Origin: an uncultured Gilliamella sp.
Lineage (GTDB): Bacteria > Pseudomonadota > Gammaproteobacteria > Enterobacterales > Orbaceae
DNA length: 64,000 bases
Assembly (NCBI GenBank): GCA_946477995.1
Contig: CAMLAI010000002.1
Location: 1-64,000, forward strand
Direction: 5' to 3'
Positions within the stretch are counted from its first letter, which is position 1. Each line of letters opens with the position of its first letter. The notes beneath the pieces are model-generated. The model had not been told where the DNA came from, searched no databases, and was given only the letters and a program-made list of their open reading frames with translations. This document shows positions 29,460 through 39,719 of this stretch, piece after piece. The translations under genes were made by a program, and so were the position numbers.

Positions 29460-29705
29460 TCAGCCGCCTGTCACAGGAGGAAAAAAAGCGATTTCATCAT
29501 CAGGTTGTATTATATAATCAAAATCGACCAATGATTGATTAACAGCACATAATACAGTTTTTTCTGTTAATGCCATTGACCATTTATTGCCTTGCTGGCT
29601 TAATTTTTGTAAAAGGTCAGAAATCGACAATTGACTAACATCTAATAAGATACTTTCAACACCAATGAGCTCTCTTATTTGAGCAAAAAAAATAATTCTA
29701 TTCAT
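29460..29705 (-). CDS. moaD: Molybdopterin synthase sulfur carrier subunit
   Basis: MoaD is an 81-aa ubiquitin-fold protein that ends in FFPPVTGG. The terminal Gly-Gly is adenylated by MoeB and then thiocarboxylated to carry sulfur to MoaE. VLCAVNQSLVDFDYIIQPDDEIAFFPP is the usual conserved stretch. It lies between moaC and moaE. Confidence 0.96.
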   Translation of the reverse strand: MNRIIFFAQIRELIGVESILLDVSQLSISDLLQKLSQQGNKWSMALTEKTVLCAVNQSLVDFDYIIQPDDEIAFFPPVTGG

Positions 29706-29723
29706 ACTTTGACTATTTTAGTA

Positions 29724-30200
29724 TTAGATTGCAAAATCACCCGATTTACCACCCGTTTTAGTTAATAATCTTACTTGAGTGATAACCATGTCTTTTTGTA
29801 CAGCTTTACACATATCATATATCGTTAAAGCCGCTACAGATGCAGCAACCAATGCTTCCATTTCAACACCTGTTTGACCTTGCAATCGACATACGGACTC
29901 AATTCTAACACAAGAATTAACAATATCAGCTTCAATATTAACTTCAACTTTACTCAGTAAAAGCGGATGACAAAGGGGAATAAGTTCCCAAGTTTTTTTA
30001 GCGGCTTGAATACCTGCAATTCTAGCAGTGGCAAAAACGTCACCTTTGTGATGTTTACCTTCAATAATCATGTTTAATGTTGCTGAGTTCATCATAACCT
30101 GTGACTCAGCTCTTGCTTCCCGTGCCGTTATTTGTTTATTGGACACATCAACCATATGTGCATCACCATTATGATTAATATGTGAAAAGTTTTCTGGCAT
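29724..30200 (-). CDS. moaC: Cyclic pyranopterin monophosphate synthase
   Basis: MoaC rearranges the MoaA product to cyclic pyranopterin monophosphate. Diagnostic blocks are [43 protein letters not shown] and [26 protein letters not shown] 30200 (MPENFSHIN, 158 aa; E. coli 161) has AAGGA 7-8 nt upstream, whereas the track's start at 30269 has none. It is the first gene of moaC-moaD-moaE-ybhL. The upstream 220 bp, shared with priA, shows no structure like a molybdenum cofactor riboswitch. Confidence 0.97.
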   Translation of the reverse strand: MPENFSHINHNGDAHMVDVSNKQITAREARAESQVMMNSATLNMIIEGKHHKGDVFATARIAGIQAAKKTWELIPLCHPLLLSKVEVNIEADIVNSCVRIESVCRLQGQTGVEMEALVAASVAALTIYDMCKAVQKDMVITQVRLLTKTGGKSGDFAI

Positions 30201-30361
30201 TTTGTATTCCTTAAAAAATATCACTAATTCTAATCTGCCAAGATAACAAATTTTATAAAACGATACCATATTTCGATCAATGGGTTACCATTTAAATTTT
30301 AAAGTTTAATCGCAAACTTATTAGATAAAATCCATAAAAAACAAATGATGTCAGCTAGCTT

Positions 30362-30390
30362 TTGCGAGTTATATAAAAACTCAGTACAAT
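30362..30390 (+). promoter_or_regulatory. priA promoter
   Basis: TTGCGA (30362-30367), a 17-nt spacer and TACAAT (30385-30390) place the start site about 27 nt before the priA ATG. No clear Shine-Dalgarno follows. Confidence 0.6.
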
Positions 30391-30423
30391 ATTGACCTTG
30401 ATTAATTTTACTTGTGACACTTA

Positions 30424-32595
30424 ATGCTGATCGCTCATGTAGCCTTACCGGTACCGCTTTACCAACTTTATGACTATTGCTTAACTTCACCTGCTCAAGT
30501 GGGTATGCGGGTAAAAGTCCCTTTTGGTAAACGTTTTGCTATAGGTATTATTGTTAAAATAGATCAGCAAACCGACATTGAAATTGAACACTTAAAATCA
30601 ATTGTCTCAATAATTGACGAGCAACCGTTGTTCACAAATTCAATTTGGAAATTATTAAATTGGGCAGCTAATTACTATCATTATCCCATTGGCGAAGTTT
30701 TGTTTCACGCTATGCCTATTTTGTTACGCCAAGGTCGCAAAGCTTGCCAAGATGAAATTAAACAATGGCAACTGACGCAATTAGGTCAACATATTGATTT
30801 AAATACATTATCAAGAGCACCAAAACAAAAATTGTTATTATCTTTATTTAGAAATAATCAGTTGCATGATTCAGATTTAAGCTTAACTGTATATCATCAG
30901 TTACAAAAAAAACAATTGATTACCCAAATCAGTCAACAACCAAATAACATTCCATGGCAATCTAGTTTTTCAACTAATCGCAATACTATTGTATTAAATA
31001 ACGAACAAATCCAAGCCATTAATACCATCAATCAACAAAATGATCATTTTTCAGTATTTTTGTTAGAAGGGATCACTGGATCAGGTAAAACGGAAGTTTA
31101 TTTAAATGTCCTTACTGGCATTTTAGCAAAAGGCAAGCAGGCTTTAGTATTAGTACCCGAAATTAGTTTAACGCCACAAACAATTAGACGTTTTGAACAA
31201 CGCTTTAACGCACCGATTGATATTTTACATTCAGGATTAACCGATAAGCAACGGTTGAATGTTTGGTTAAGGAGTAAGAATGGTGAAAATGCCATTGTCG
31301 TTGGTACTCGCTCTTCAGTTTTTACACCGTTTAAAGACTTGGGCATAATTATTATTGATGAAGAACATGATAGCTCTTATAAACAACAAGAAGGATGGCG
31401 TTATAATGCAAGGGATTTAGCCATTATTCGTGCCAAATTCGATAATATCCCTATATTATTAGGTTCTGCAACACCGTCACTTGAAACCTTGAATAATGTC
31501 CAAAATCACCGTTATCAATTATTACAGTTAACTAAACGAGCAGGAAATGCACAACTAGCAAAACAATCTATCTTAGATATAAGAGGATTAGTCTTATCGG
31601 CTGGATTATCTCAACCCCTTATTGAACAAATAAAAAAACATCTAAACAATAACAATCAAGTCATGTTATTCTTAAATCGACGAGGTTTTTCACCTTTATT
31701 GATATGCCATGATTGTGGTTGGATTGCTGAGTGCCCACGTTGTGATAGACCGTATACCTTTCACCAACAGCAAAATAAACTCAGTTGCCATTATTGCGAT
31801 ACCCCAAGAGGGGTACCTAAACAATGCCCTAAATGTGGTTCAACGCACTTAGTACCCGTTGGATTTGGTACCGAACAACTTGAAAAACAATTAGCAATAT
31901 TATTTCCAGAAATAAAAATTAGCCGAATTGATCGTGATACTGTATCTAAAAAAGGTGCACTCGATACATATTTACAAACTATTGAGCAAGGTGGTGCTCA
32001 CATTTTAGTTGGTACCCAAATTTTAGCTAAAGGCCATCACTTTCCGAATGTTACTTTAGTTGGTATTGTTGATGTTGATGGTGCATTGTTTTCAAGTGAT
32101 TTTCGCGCAACAGAGCGATTTGCACAAATCTATACGCAAGTATCTGGTAGAGCAGGACGTGAGGCCAAAGCAGGTGAAGTCATTTTACAAACCTATCATC
32201 CAGATCATCCTTTATTAAATATTTTGCTTCATCAAGGATATCAAGAGTTTGCCAAACAGACGTTGCTAGAGCGTCAAAAAACCTTATTACCGCCATTTAG
32301 TTACCAGACATTAATTCGTGCAGCAGATCGTAATAATCAATATGCACCAGCATTTTTACAACGTATAGATGAGTGGTTAAAAATGCATTGTGACGATCCT
32401 GCTTTATGGTTACTTGGTCCAATGCCAGCAAATCAAGCCAAAAAAGCGGGGTACAACCGTTGGCAGTTATTAGTACAACATACTAATCGACAAAAGCTTC
32501 AAACTATTTTAGATCAATTAATTATAACAATAGAAAAATGGAATGAATCAAGCAAAGTTAGGTGGAGCATAGATGTTGATCCTATAGATAATTAA
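30424..32595 (+). CDS. priA: Primosomal helicase PriA
   Basis: PriA recognises stalled forks and D-loops and reloads DnaB to restart replication. It has 723 aa (E. coli 732). The N-terminal fork-binding domain starts IAHVALPVPLYQLYDY. The helicase motifs are GITGSGKTE (Walker A), LVPEISLTP, DEEHDSSYKQ, LLGSATPS, VGTQILAKGHHFPNV and QVSGRAGR. Two zinc clusters are intact: CHDCGWIAECPRC and CHYCDTPRGVPKQCPKC. It is divergent from moaC and stands alone. Confidence 0.97.
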   Translation: MLIAHVALPVPLYQLYDYCLTSPAQVGMRVKVPFGKRFAIGIIVKIDQQTDIEIEHLKSIVSIIDEQPLFTNSIWKLLNWAANYYHYPIGEVLFHAMPILLRQGRKACQDEIKQWQLTQLGQHIDLNTLSRAPKQKLLLSLFRNNQLHDSDLSLTVYHQLQKKQLITQISQQPNNIPWQSSFSTNRNTIVLNNEQIQAINTINQQNDHFSVFLLEGITGSGKTEVYLNVLTGILAKGKQALVLVPEISLTPQTIRRFEQRFNAPIDILHSGLTDKQRLNVWLRSKNGENAIVVGTRSSVFTPFKDLGIIIIDEEHDSSYKQQEGWRYNARDLAIIRAKFDNIPILLGSATPSLETLNNVQNHRYQLLQLTKRAGNAQLAKQSILDIRGLVLSAGLSQPLIEQIKKHLNNNNQVMLFLNRRGFSPLLICHDCGWIAECPRCDRPYTFHQQQNKLSCHYCDTPRGVPKQCPKCGSTHLVPVGFGTEQLEKQLAILFPEIKISRIDRDTVSKKGALDTYLQTIEQGGAHILVGTQILAKGHHFPNVTLVGIVDVDGALFSSDFRATERFAQIYTQVSGRAGREAKAGEVILQTYHPDHPLLNILLHQGYQEFAKQTLLERQKTLLPPFSYQTLIRAADRNNQYAPAFLQRIDEWLKMHCDDPALWLLGPMPANQAKKAGYNRWQLLVQHTNRQKLQTILDQLIITIEKWNESSKVRWSIDVDPIDN

Positions 32596-32650
32596 TCGAA
32601 GCCATCTAGATAAACAGCCGACGAGGTTCTCAGTCGACTGCCTAATTACG

Positions 32651-32956
32651 TTATAATGCTATTTTACCAGCATTTTTATCCAATGTTGCTTGACCAATAC
32701 CTGATACCTCTTTTAATTGTTCTACTGAAACAAAAGGCCCAAATTTTTCACGATACTCAACGATTTTTTTAGCTTTACTTGCGCCTATTCCTGTTAATAC
32801 TTTTGTGAGTTCCTCTGCCGAAGCGGTATTGATATTGACTTGAGTGATTTGTTGCTGATCTTGTTTAGCTACTTCATTAGGTAACTTATCAGCTAAACTT
32901 ACATTAGAAAACGCTAGACTCGATAATAAAAGACAGATTAGGGAAAATAGTTTCAT
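32651..32956 (-). CDS. ybaV: Secreted helix-hairpin-helix protein, ComEA/YbaV family
   Basis: This is a 101-aa protein with a signal peptide (cleavage after SLA) and one ComEA-type DNA-binding domain: VNINTASAEELTKVLTGIGASKAKKIVEYREKFGPF with a second hairpin LKEVSGIGQAT. ComEA proteins bind incoming DNA in the periplasm of competent bacteria, and E. coli YbaV is a homologue with little assigned function. Its place after ppiD matches E. coli. A role in DNA uptake is possible but not shown here. Confidence 0.9.
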   Translation of the reverse strand: MKLFSLICLLLSSLAFSNVSLADKLPNEVAKQDQQQITQVNINTASAEELTKVLTGIGASKAKKIVEYREKFGPFVSVEQLKEVSGIGQATLDKNAGKIAL

Positions 32957-33048
32957 TTGATTAACCTCTTAAATATAGTTATGCAATTAATATGCTTTAT
33001 TACTATGTCATTGAATAAAACTATATGGCGTTAATCATTTAAAAAATG

Positions 33049-33074
33049 AGAAAAGTCACCTAAGTGACTTTTCT
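33049..33074 (-). terminator. Hairpin terminator between ppiD and ybaV
   Basis: An 11-bp perfect stem AGAAAAGTCAC / GTGACTTTTCT with a 4-nt loop lies about 37 nt after the ppiD stop. The run of T in the arm makes it a plausible intrinsic terminator, so ybaV may have its own promoter. Confidence 0.7.
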
Positions 33075-33110
33075 AAATTAAACAAATTTTCTGTAATTTT
33101 ACGAACTACA

Positions 33111-34967
33111 TCACAAATTTGCATCCGGCATTATTTCGATTTTAGCTTTAGAACGGATATCTTCAGCTAAATAATAATAGGTATTATTCATGAATAATGG
33201 TAATAATTCTGATGATATATCTTTCGATTCGCTAGGGGTATTAACACCCGTTAACACAACAACTGTTGCGCTTTTATCATTCAAATATTCTACGCCATAC
33301 ACGCGTTTAGATGTTGTTGAAGGTACCAGATCAAACACCATATTTATAACACGCGCATCGAGATCATTGTCATTACGATGTAGGGTATAATTTTTGGAAA
33401 ATTGCACATTTGCCGAACTACCTTTATTATTTAATTGTTCCATTGTGCTATTAACAGTAGCTTGAAAACGACTATTGGCAATATCTTGATGTAATTTTTT
33501 ATTAATTTCATCTTTAACTTCATCAAAAGGTGCAATACCTTCTGGTCGATAATCAACCACCTGAATGACAAAATCAGACAAATCTAAACCTTGTCCGACG
33601 GTTATCATTTCAGACACTTTACCTGTTACTTTACCATCAACTATCATTTCATCACTAAAAGCAACATCTCTAACTTCAGGATAACGTAAAATAGTTGATA
33701 CATCATTAAAATAAGCCCAATCAGAATTAAATAGTGGTAAATCAGATTCTTTAGCAATCAATTCTAATGAATTAGGATTTTTGTTAACTGCAGCTTGGAT
33801 TTTCTGTTCTACAGTTTCAAATGCATTTTTTATTTTCGAATTCTTAAGTTTTGATTCGATAATAGACTTAGCATAATCAAAATCCATTGCTTTAGCGGGT
33901 TGAATATCATCTAATTTGACAATAAGATATCCTTCATCAACAGCAATAGGATTAGATATTTGCCCTATTGTATCCAAGTGTGCATCTTTAAATGCCTGTG
34001 GTAAAGAATCATCATCAACAAACCAACCTAATGAACCATTTTTACCATATGGAGATGCATTATCTTGATTAACAGTTTTAGCAATACTTTCAAAATTGCT
34101 ACCTGATGCTAATTCATTAACAATATCATCAGCCTCATGTTTATCTTTGATATAAATTACACTATAAGATTTTTTTGCAGGAAAAGTATAATCTTTAATA
34201 TTGTTATTAAATTCTTGTTTTACCTCATCACCACTGACATGAATTTTTTTATTATATTGATATTCTTCATTTAAAATATAATTAAATTTCACTCTCTCTT
34301 TTTTATAAAATTCACTTTGGTGTTCGTCATAATATTTTTGCTCATCCTCTAACGTAATTTTCACATCATCGAGATTAACAATATTGGGATTAATCGCTGC
34401 TGTATAAATGGTTCGAGTTTGCTCCTTCAATTTAGAAATTTCTGAGTCCACAGGTAAAACAAAACTCGAATTGATTAGAGCGTCTATGACTTGTTGTTGT
34501 TGTAAAGATGATCTTATACCTTCACCATAAGTATCTGGTGTGTAACCATTGGCAGCTAAGAGGTCTAAATATTTTTCATTACTAAATTTACCATTGTCAA
34601 AAAATACTCTTTGCTGTCTTATAAACTCTTTTACTTGGTCATTACTTATATTTGCACCAAGTTGTTGAGAAAATTTATAGGCTAAATAGTTGGTAATTTC
34701 AGAATAAAATACGTTCCGACGAAGTTGTTTAATAAATGCAGGATCACCCATTGACGTTGAGGTAACTTCTTTTGCGCGTGCTTCAAATTCAGCTCGACTA
34801 ATACCTTCTCCATCAACTTTTGCAATATATAGTGTAGCATCGTTAGCTTTGTTACTACCACCAAACCCAAAAAAACCAATCCCTGTAAATATAAAAGATA
34901 AAATAATGATTGCAAAAATAATCTTAACGACAATATTATTTGCCGCTTTACGGATTGTATCCATCAT
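33111..34967 (-). CDS. ppiD: Periplasmic chaperone PpiD
   Basis: PpiD is anchored by one N-terminal helix at the SecYEG exit and helps early folding of secreted proteins. The start MMDTIRKAANNIVVKIIFAII is that of the family; I use ATG 34967 (618 aa; E. coli 623) in place of the track's 34988. SurA-like N-terminal domain (about 45-190), then a parvulin domain (about 265-365, KKSYSVIYIKDKHEADDIV... GSLGWFVDD). It follows lon; hupB, between them in E. coli, is missing. Confidence 0.95.
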   Translation of the reverse strand: MMDTIRKAANNIVVKIIFAIIILSFIFTGIGFFGFGGSNKANDATLYIAKVDGEGISRAEFEARAKEVTSTSMGDPAFIKQLRRNVFYSEITNYLAYKFSQQLGANISNDQVKEFIRQQRVFFDNGKFSNEKYLDLLAANGYTPDTYGEGIRSSLQQQQVIDALINSSFVLPVDSEISKLKEQTRTIYTAAINPNIVNLDDVKITLEDEQKYYDEHQSEFYKKERVKFNYILNEEYQYNKKIHVSGDEVKQEFNNNIKDYTFPAKKSYSVIYIKDKHEADDIVNELASGSNFESIAKTVNQDNASPYGKNGSLGWFVDDDSLPQAFKDAHLDTIGQISNPIAVDEGYLIVKLDDIQPAKAMDFDYAKSIIESKLKNSKIKNAFETVEQKIQAAVNKNPNSLELIAKESDLPLFNSDWAYFNDVSTILRYPEVRDVAFSDEMIVDGKVTGKVSEMITVGQGLDLSDFVIQVVDYRPEGIAPFDEVKDEINKKLHQDIANSRFQATVNSTMEQLNNKGSSANVQFSKNYTLHRNDNDLDARVINMVFDLVPSTTSKRVYGVEYLNDKSATVVVLTGVNTPSESKDISSELLPLFMNNTYYYLAEDIRSKAKIEIMPDANL

Positions 34968-35059
34968 TTCTTGCTTTTCTCCATACACCTTAAGTTTTAA
35001 TTTGGCAAGTATAGCATATTTAGTTAAATTGGCTATTATCGGAATTATCCGAGATAAAA

Positions 35060-35087
35060 AAAAAGATCAACATCAGTTGATCTTTTT
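35060..35087 (-). terminator. lon terminator
   Basis: An 11-bp perfect stem AAAAAGATCAA / TTGATCTTTTT with a 6-nt loop lies 14 nt beyond the lon stop; on the minus strand further T residues follow. It separates lon from ppiD. Confidence 0.8.
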
Positions 35088-35101
35088 AATTTTAAGGATG
35101 A

Positions 35102-37537
35102 TTAATTCAATCGGGCATGTGTAGGAATTTTAGTTTTCACTACTTTTGTAGCCTTTTTTGAAGAGGGTTTTAATTTAATGTTTTTTTTCAGTGGTTCGAT
35201 ACCAAATGGATTATTTTGTAATGCAATGGTGATCACGTCATCAATCCATTGAACAGGTCTGATATCAACTTCTGATTTTACATTATCAGGTATTTCCTCT
35301 AAATCTTTAACATTATCCTTTGGTATAATTACTGTTTTAATGCCACCGCGATGTGCTGCCAGTAATTTCTCTTTTAGTCCACCAATAGGTAACACTTCAC
35401 CACGTAAAGTTATTTCACCTGTCATGGCAACATCTGACCGGACAGGATTACCCGTTAGTGTCGAAATTAATGATGTACACATGGCAATACCAGCACTTGG
35501 TCCATCCTTTGGTGTCGCACCATCAGGAACATGTACATGTATATCGCGTTTTTCGTAAAAATCGCTATTAATACCTAATTTTTCTGCTCGAGAACGTACC
35601 ACCGTCAATGCCGTTTGGATAGACTCTTGCATAACATCACCTAACGAGCCTGTGTATGTTAGTTTTCCTTTACCAGGAACACTCACCGATTCAATTGTCA
35701 ATAAATCACCACCAACTTCTGTCCAAGCAAGACCAATAACTTGCCCTACGCGATTTTCGTTGTCAGTTTTACCGTAATCAAACCGTTGAATACCTAAGAA
35801 ATCCTTCAAATTATCTTGCGTAATCGTTACTTTTTTCAACTTACTGTTTAAGGCTAATTGCTTAACCACTTTACGGCAAATTTTGGCAATTTCTCGTTCT
35901 AAACTACGTACACCAGCCTCTCGAGTATAATAACGAATAATGCCGATAATCGCTGAATCATCAATCTCTATTTCTTTTGATTTTAATCCATTATTTTCAA
36001 TCTGTTTCGAAATTAAATGCTGCTTTGCAATATTCAATTTTTCGTCTTCGGTATAGCCTGATAGACGAATGACTTCCATCCTATCTAATAAAGGAGCAGG
36101 AATATTCATTGAATTCGCCGTAGCAACAAACATCACATCCGACAAGTCATAATCAACTTCTAAGTAGTGATCACTAAATGCATTATTTTGTTCTGGATCA
36201 AGCACTTCTAATAATGCAGAAGCAGGATCACCCCGCATATCTGATGCCATTTTATCAATTTCATCAAGTAAAAATAACGGATTTTTGACACCGACCTTAA
36301 CCATACGTTGTATCAATTTACCAGGCATAGAACCAATATAAGTACGTCTATGACCACGAATCTCGGCTTCGTCACGAACACCACCAAGAGCCATACGTAC
36401 ATATTGACGACCTGTTGCTTTAGCAATAGATTGGCCTAACGATGTTTTACCTACCCCTGGAGGACCAACTAAACATAAAATTGGACCTTTGACCTTATTA
36501 ACTCGTCCTTGTACGGCTAAGTACTCTAAAATACGGTCTTTAACTCGCTCTAAACCATAATGATCTTTATCCAAAACTTTCTGTGCTGCTTCAATATCTT
36601 TTTTGACTTTCGAACGTTTATGCCACGGAATCTGTATCATCCAGTCAATATAACCACGAACCACTGTTGCTTCAGCAGACATTGCCGGCATCATTTTGAG
36701 TTTATTAAGCTCCGCTAATGCTTTTTCGGTCGCTTCTTGAGGCATCTTTGCCTTAGTAATTTTCTCTTTTAGTTCTTCATATTCATCAGGTTTATTATCA
36801 ATATCACCCAATTCTTTATGGATTGCTTTGATCTGTTCGTTAAGATAATACTCTTTTTGCGCTTTTTCCATTTGCTGTTTAACGCGCTGGCGGATATTTT
36901 TTTCAACTTGTAATAAATCAATTTCCGCTTCCATCAATGAGATAAGCAATTCAAAACGCTTTTCTAAATTAGCGGTAACAAGTAACTCTTGTTTTTGTTC
37001 AACTTTTAAAAATAGCGTAGCTGCAATTGAATCAGCAAGTTGAGAAGGCTCTTTGATTAATCGAATTGAATCGACAACTTCTTGTGTGACTTTTTTATTC
37101 AGTTTTGCATAATCATCAAAATTAGAAAGTACTACCCGCATTAAAGCTTCATTTAAATCACTATCTTTATTTTTTTCATGCAATGGTTGAATACTAGCAA
37201 CGAAAAAATCATCTTCTTTTTGTTCAACAATATCAACAATTTTCGCTCTTTCGACGCCTTCAACTAATACTTTTACAGTGCCATCAGGCAGTTGAAGTAA
37301 TTGCAAAATATTTGCTACAGTACCAATTTCATATAAATCATCAATCTCAGGATCATCTTGTGAAGGATTTTTTTGGGTTACAAGAAAAACTTGTTTGTCC
37401 ATTTCCATTGCACTTTCAAGACAACGTATTGATTTATTACGACCAACAAAGAGAGGGATTACCATATGTGGAAAAACAACGACATCACGTAATGGTAAAA
37501 TAGGCATAATCATTTGGTTAGTTTGTTTTGTTTTCAT
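35102..37537 (-). CDS. lon: ATP-dependent protease Lon
   Basis: Lon is a hexameric cytoplasmic AAA+ protease that removes misfolded and regulatory proteins. It has 811 aa. The N-terminal domain starts PILPLRDVVVFPHMVIPLFVGR. The AAA+ module has Walker A GPPGVGKTS and Walker B FLLDEIDK, and the Ser/Lys dyad lies in PKDGPSAG and GGLKEKLLAA. The C-terminus is a Lys-rich tail of about 30 residues. GAGAG precedes ATG 37537. A heat-shock promoter lies just upstream. clpX is next upstream, as in E. coli. Confidence 0.98.
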   Translation of the reverse strand: MKTKQTNQMIMPILPLRDVVVFPHMVIPLFVGRNKSIRCLESAMEMDKQVFLVTQKNPSQDDPEIDDLYEIGTVANILQLLQLPDGTVKVLVEGVERAKIVDIVEQKEDDFFVASIQPLHEKNKDSDLNEALMRVVLSNFDDYAKLNKKVTQEVVDSIRLIKEPSQLADSIAATLFLKVEQKQELLVTANLEKRFELLISLMEAEIDLLQVEKNIRQRVKQQMEKAQKEYYLNEQIKAIHKELGDIDNKPDEYEELKEKITKAKMPQEATEKALAELNKLKMMPAMSAEATVVRGYIDWMIQIPWHKRSKVKKDIEAAQKVLDKDHYGLERVKDRILEYLAVQGRVNKVKGPILCLVGPPGVGKTSLGQSIAKATGRQYVRMALGGVRDEAEIRGHRRTYIGSMPGKLIQRMVKVGVKNPLFLLDEIDKMASDMRGDPASALLEVLDPEQNNAFSDHYLEVDYDLSDVMFVATANSMNIPAPLLDRMEVIRLSGYTEDEKLNIAKQHLISKQIENNGLKSKEIEIDDSAIIGIIRYYTREAGVRSLEREIAKICRKVVKQLALNSKLKKVTITQDNLKDFLGIQRFDYGKTDNENRVGQVIGLAWTEVGGDLLTIESVSVPGKGKLTYTGSLGDVMQESIQTALTVVRSRAEKLGINSDFYEKRDIHVHVPDGATPKDGPSAGIAMCTSLISTLTGNPVRSDVAMTGEITLRGEVLPIGGLKEKLLAAHRGGIKTVIIPKDNVKDLEEIPDNVKSEVDIRPVQWIDDVITIALQNNPFGIEPLKKNIKLKPSSKKATKVVKTKIPTHARLN

Positions 37538-37574
37538 TTTATTCTCTCTAATAGTACAAAACCTATTATGTTGA

Positions 37575-37601
37575 TATTGGGGTCGTTTTTAGATATTCAA
37601 G
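37575..37601 (-). promoter_or_regulatory. Sigma-32 heat-shock promoter of lon
   Basis: On the minus strand CTTGAA (plus 37596-37601), a 13-nt spacer and CCCCAATA (plus 37575-37582) match the RpoH consensus CTTGAA-N13-14-CCCCATNT. The position, about 38-64 nt before the lon ATG, matches E. coli practice. Confidence 0.7.
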
Positions 37602-37732
37602 TCTATTATTTATGATTTAAATACATACTATTCCTGAAACATCTTGACAATATCTATACGATCTATACGTAATTATACCTAAACTATTTGAACTAATGCT
37701 TGTGAGTCAAAAACTAACAAGCATATCTAAAA

Positions 37733-38998
37733 TTATGCTGAAAGCTCAACATTATCTCGGTATACTAAACTTGGCGCTTGAGACTGTTCAACTGTTTCTT
37801 TTTCAACTATCACTTTTTTAATATTTTTGTTTGATGGTAAGTCATACATAGTATCTAACAAAATATTTTCAACAATTGAACGCAAGCCTCGTGCTCCAGT
37901 TTTTCGTTTTAAAGCTTTAGTTGCAATAGCAGCTAATGCCTCTGGAGTGAATTCAAGTTCAACACCATCTAAATCAAAAAGTGTTTCAAACTGTTTTGTT
38001 AATGCATTTTTCGGTTCAGTCAATATACTAATTAAAGCCTCTTTATCCAGTTCAGACAATGTGCCAATCACTGGTAATCGTCCAATAAATTCTGGAATCA
38101 AACCAAATTTGACTAAATCTTCCGATTCGATTTGCGCCAATAATTCGGATTCTGTTGCTTTATTTTTAGTACTTTTAACATCAGCGCCAAAACCTATGCC
38201 GGTGTTAGTAGAAACTCGATTTTCGATAACTTTATCTAAACCACTAAATGCGCCACCACAAATGAATAAAATTTTAGAAGTATCAACTTGTAAAAATTCC
38301 TGCTGCGGATGTTTACGCCCACCTTTAGGTGGAACCGAAGCAATAGTTCCTTCAATAATTTTTAAAAGTGCTTGTTGAACGCCTTCACCAGATACATCTC
38401 GAGTGATAGATGGATTATCAGATTTTCGAGAAATCTTATCGATTTCATCAACATAAATAATTCCACGTTGAGCTTTTTCAACATCATAGTCACAATTTTG
38501 TAATAACTTTTGAATGATATTTTCAACATCTTCACCGACATAACCAGCTTCAGTTAGCGTTGTTGCATCAGCCATAGCGAAAGGAACATCTAAAAAACGC
38601 GCTAACGTTTCAGCTAATAATGTTTTACCACTACCAGTTGGCCCGATTAATAGAATATTACTTTTACCTAATTCAACATCATTACGGCTAGCATGATTAC
38701 GTAAGCGCTTATAGTGATTATAAACAGCAACGGATAAAACCTTTTTCGCTCGATCTTGACCAATCACATATTCATCAAGATGTTTTCGAATTTCATGTGG
38801 AGTTGGTAAAGGTTTGCTAATAAACTCTTCATGAGAAAGGAAGCTTTTAGTTTCTTCTTTTAAGATATCATTACATAATCCTATGCATTCGTTACAAATA
38901 TAAATAGATGATGGACCAGCAATTAATTTACGAACTTCATGTTCACTTTTCCCACAAAAAGTACAATAGAGTAATTTTTCAGAACTTTCTTTATTCAC
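37733..38998 (-). CDS. clpX: ClpXP unfoldase subunit ClpX
   Basis: ClpX is the AAA+ unfoldase that feeds tagged proteins to ClpP. The N-terminal zinc domain has [10 protein letters not shown] and CNEC; Walker A is GPTGSGKT and Walker B is IYVDEID; the ClpP-binding IGF loop (TGIGFGAD) is present. The track starts at GTG 39007, but that codon lies within the AGGTGG Shine-Dalgarno. GTG 38998 ([12 protein letters not shown], 421 aa), 5 nt after it, is the better start. It follows clpP by about 20 nt, so clpPX is probably one operon. Confidence 0.97.
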   Translation of the reverse strand: MNKESSEKLLYCTFCGKSEHEVRKLIAGPSSIYICNECIGLCNDILKEETKSFLSHEEFISKPLPTPHEIRKHLDEYVIGQDRAKKVLSVAVYNHYKRLRNHASRNDVELGKSNILLIGPTGSGKTLLAETLARFLDVPFAMADATTLTEAGYVGEDVENIIQKLLQNCDYDVEKAQRGIIYVDEIDKISRKSDNPSITRDVSGEGVQQALLKIIEGTIASVPPKGGRKHPQQEFLQVDTSKILFICGGAFSGLDKVIENRVSTNTGIGFGADVKSTKNKATESELLAQIESEDLVKFGLIPEFIGRLPVIGTLSELDKEALISILTEPKNALTKQFETLFDLDGVELEFTPEALAAIATKALKRKTGARGLRSIVENILLDTMYDLPSNKNIKKVIVEKETVEQSQAPSLVYRDNVELSA

Positions 38999-39019
38999 TT
39001 TTACCACCTAATTTATTTA

Positions 39020-39622
39020 TTATGATCGTTTACTGTATATGGCATCAACTAATCCATATTCAACTGCTTTTTCGGCAGACATAAAGTTATCACGATCGGT
39101 ATCTTTTTCTATCACGCTGATATCTTGACCGGTATGCTTGGCTAAAATACTATTCAACCGACTTTTTACCTGTAAAATTTCCTGAGCATGAATTTGAATA
39201 TCGGAAGCTTGTCCTTGAAAACCACCTAATGGTTGATGAATCATAACCCGAGCATTAGGTAAGCAGTAACGTTTACCTTTAGTGCCAGCAGTCAGTAGTA
39301 GTGACCCCATTGAACATGCTTGTCCCAAACAAATAGTGCTTACATCTGGTTTGATAAATTGCATTGTATCGTAAATAGCCATGCCTGCTGTGACGACACC
39401 GCCAGGTGAATTAATATATAAATAAATATCTTTTTCGGGATTTTCAGCTTCTAGAAATAACATCTGAGCAATAATTAAATTCGCCATATTATCTTCAACT
39501 TGACCAGTTAAAAATATAACGCGTTCTTTCAATAATCGTGAGTATATGTCGTAAGCTCTTTCTCCTCGCGAGCTTTGTTCAACAACCATTGGAATAACGC
39601 TCATATATGGTTCTAAAGGCAT
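39020..39622 (-). CDS. clpP: ClpP protease proteolytic subunit
   Basis: ClpP forms the 14-mer proteolytic chamber used by ClpX. The catalytic triad is visible: Ser in [11 protein letters not shown], His in [10 protein letters not shown] and Asp in KDTDRDNF. The Cys just before the catalytic Ser-Met replaces the Ala of E. coli (GQAASMG), a small change worth noting. AGGAG abuts the track's ATG 39628 with no spacing; ATG 39622 ([11 protein letters not shown], 200 aa), 6 nt further, is the likely start. Confidence 0.97.
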   Translation of the reverse strand: MPLEPYMSVIPMVVEQSSRGERAYDIYSRLLKERVIFLTGQVEDNMANLIIAQMLFLEAENPEKDIYLYINSPGGVVTAGMAIYDTMQFIKPDVSTICLGQACSMGSLLLTAGTKGKRYCLPNARVMIHQPLGGFQGQASDIQIHAQEILQVKSRLNSILAKHTGQDISVIEKDTDRDNFMSAEKAVEYGLVDAIYSKRS

Positions 39623-39646
39623 TTTCATCTCCTAATTAAACAAAAT

Positions 39647-39675
39647 AGCCCAAACAGACAATCCTTATTTGGGCT
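39647..39675 (-). terminator. Hairpin between tig and clpP
   Basis: AGCCCAAA and TTTGGGCT flank a 13-nt loop in the 98-bp tig-clpP gap; on the minus strand ATTTTG follows. It could be a weak terminator or attenuator that lets some tig transcripts continue into clpP. Confidence 0.45.
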
Positions 39676-39719
39676 CTAAAGTGATCTTTTTGATTAAATG
39701 AAACAGATAATAAAAAAAA

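Noticed and set aside
30201-30423. Molybdenum cofactor riboswitch before moaC
   Set aside because: The 220-bp gap shows no long paired structure, and the moaC ATG has a simple leader.
32600-32645. Possible priA terminator CAGCCGAC...GTCGACTG
   Set aside because: The stem contains a mismatch and no T-run follows, so support is too weak.
37827-38378. 183-aa plus-strand ORF opposite clpX
   Set aside because: Antisense shadow of a conserved gene.
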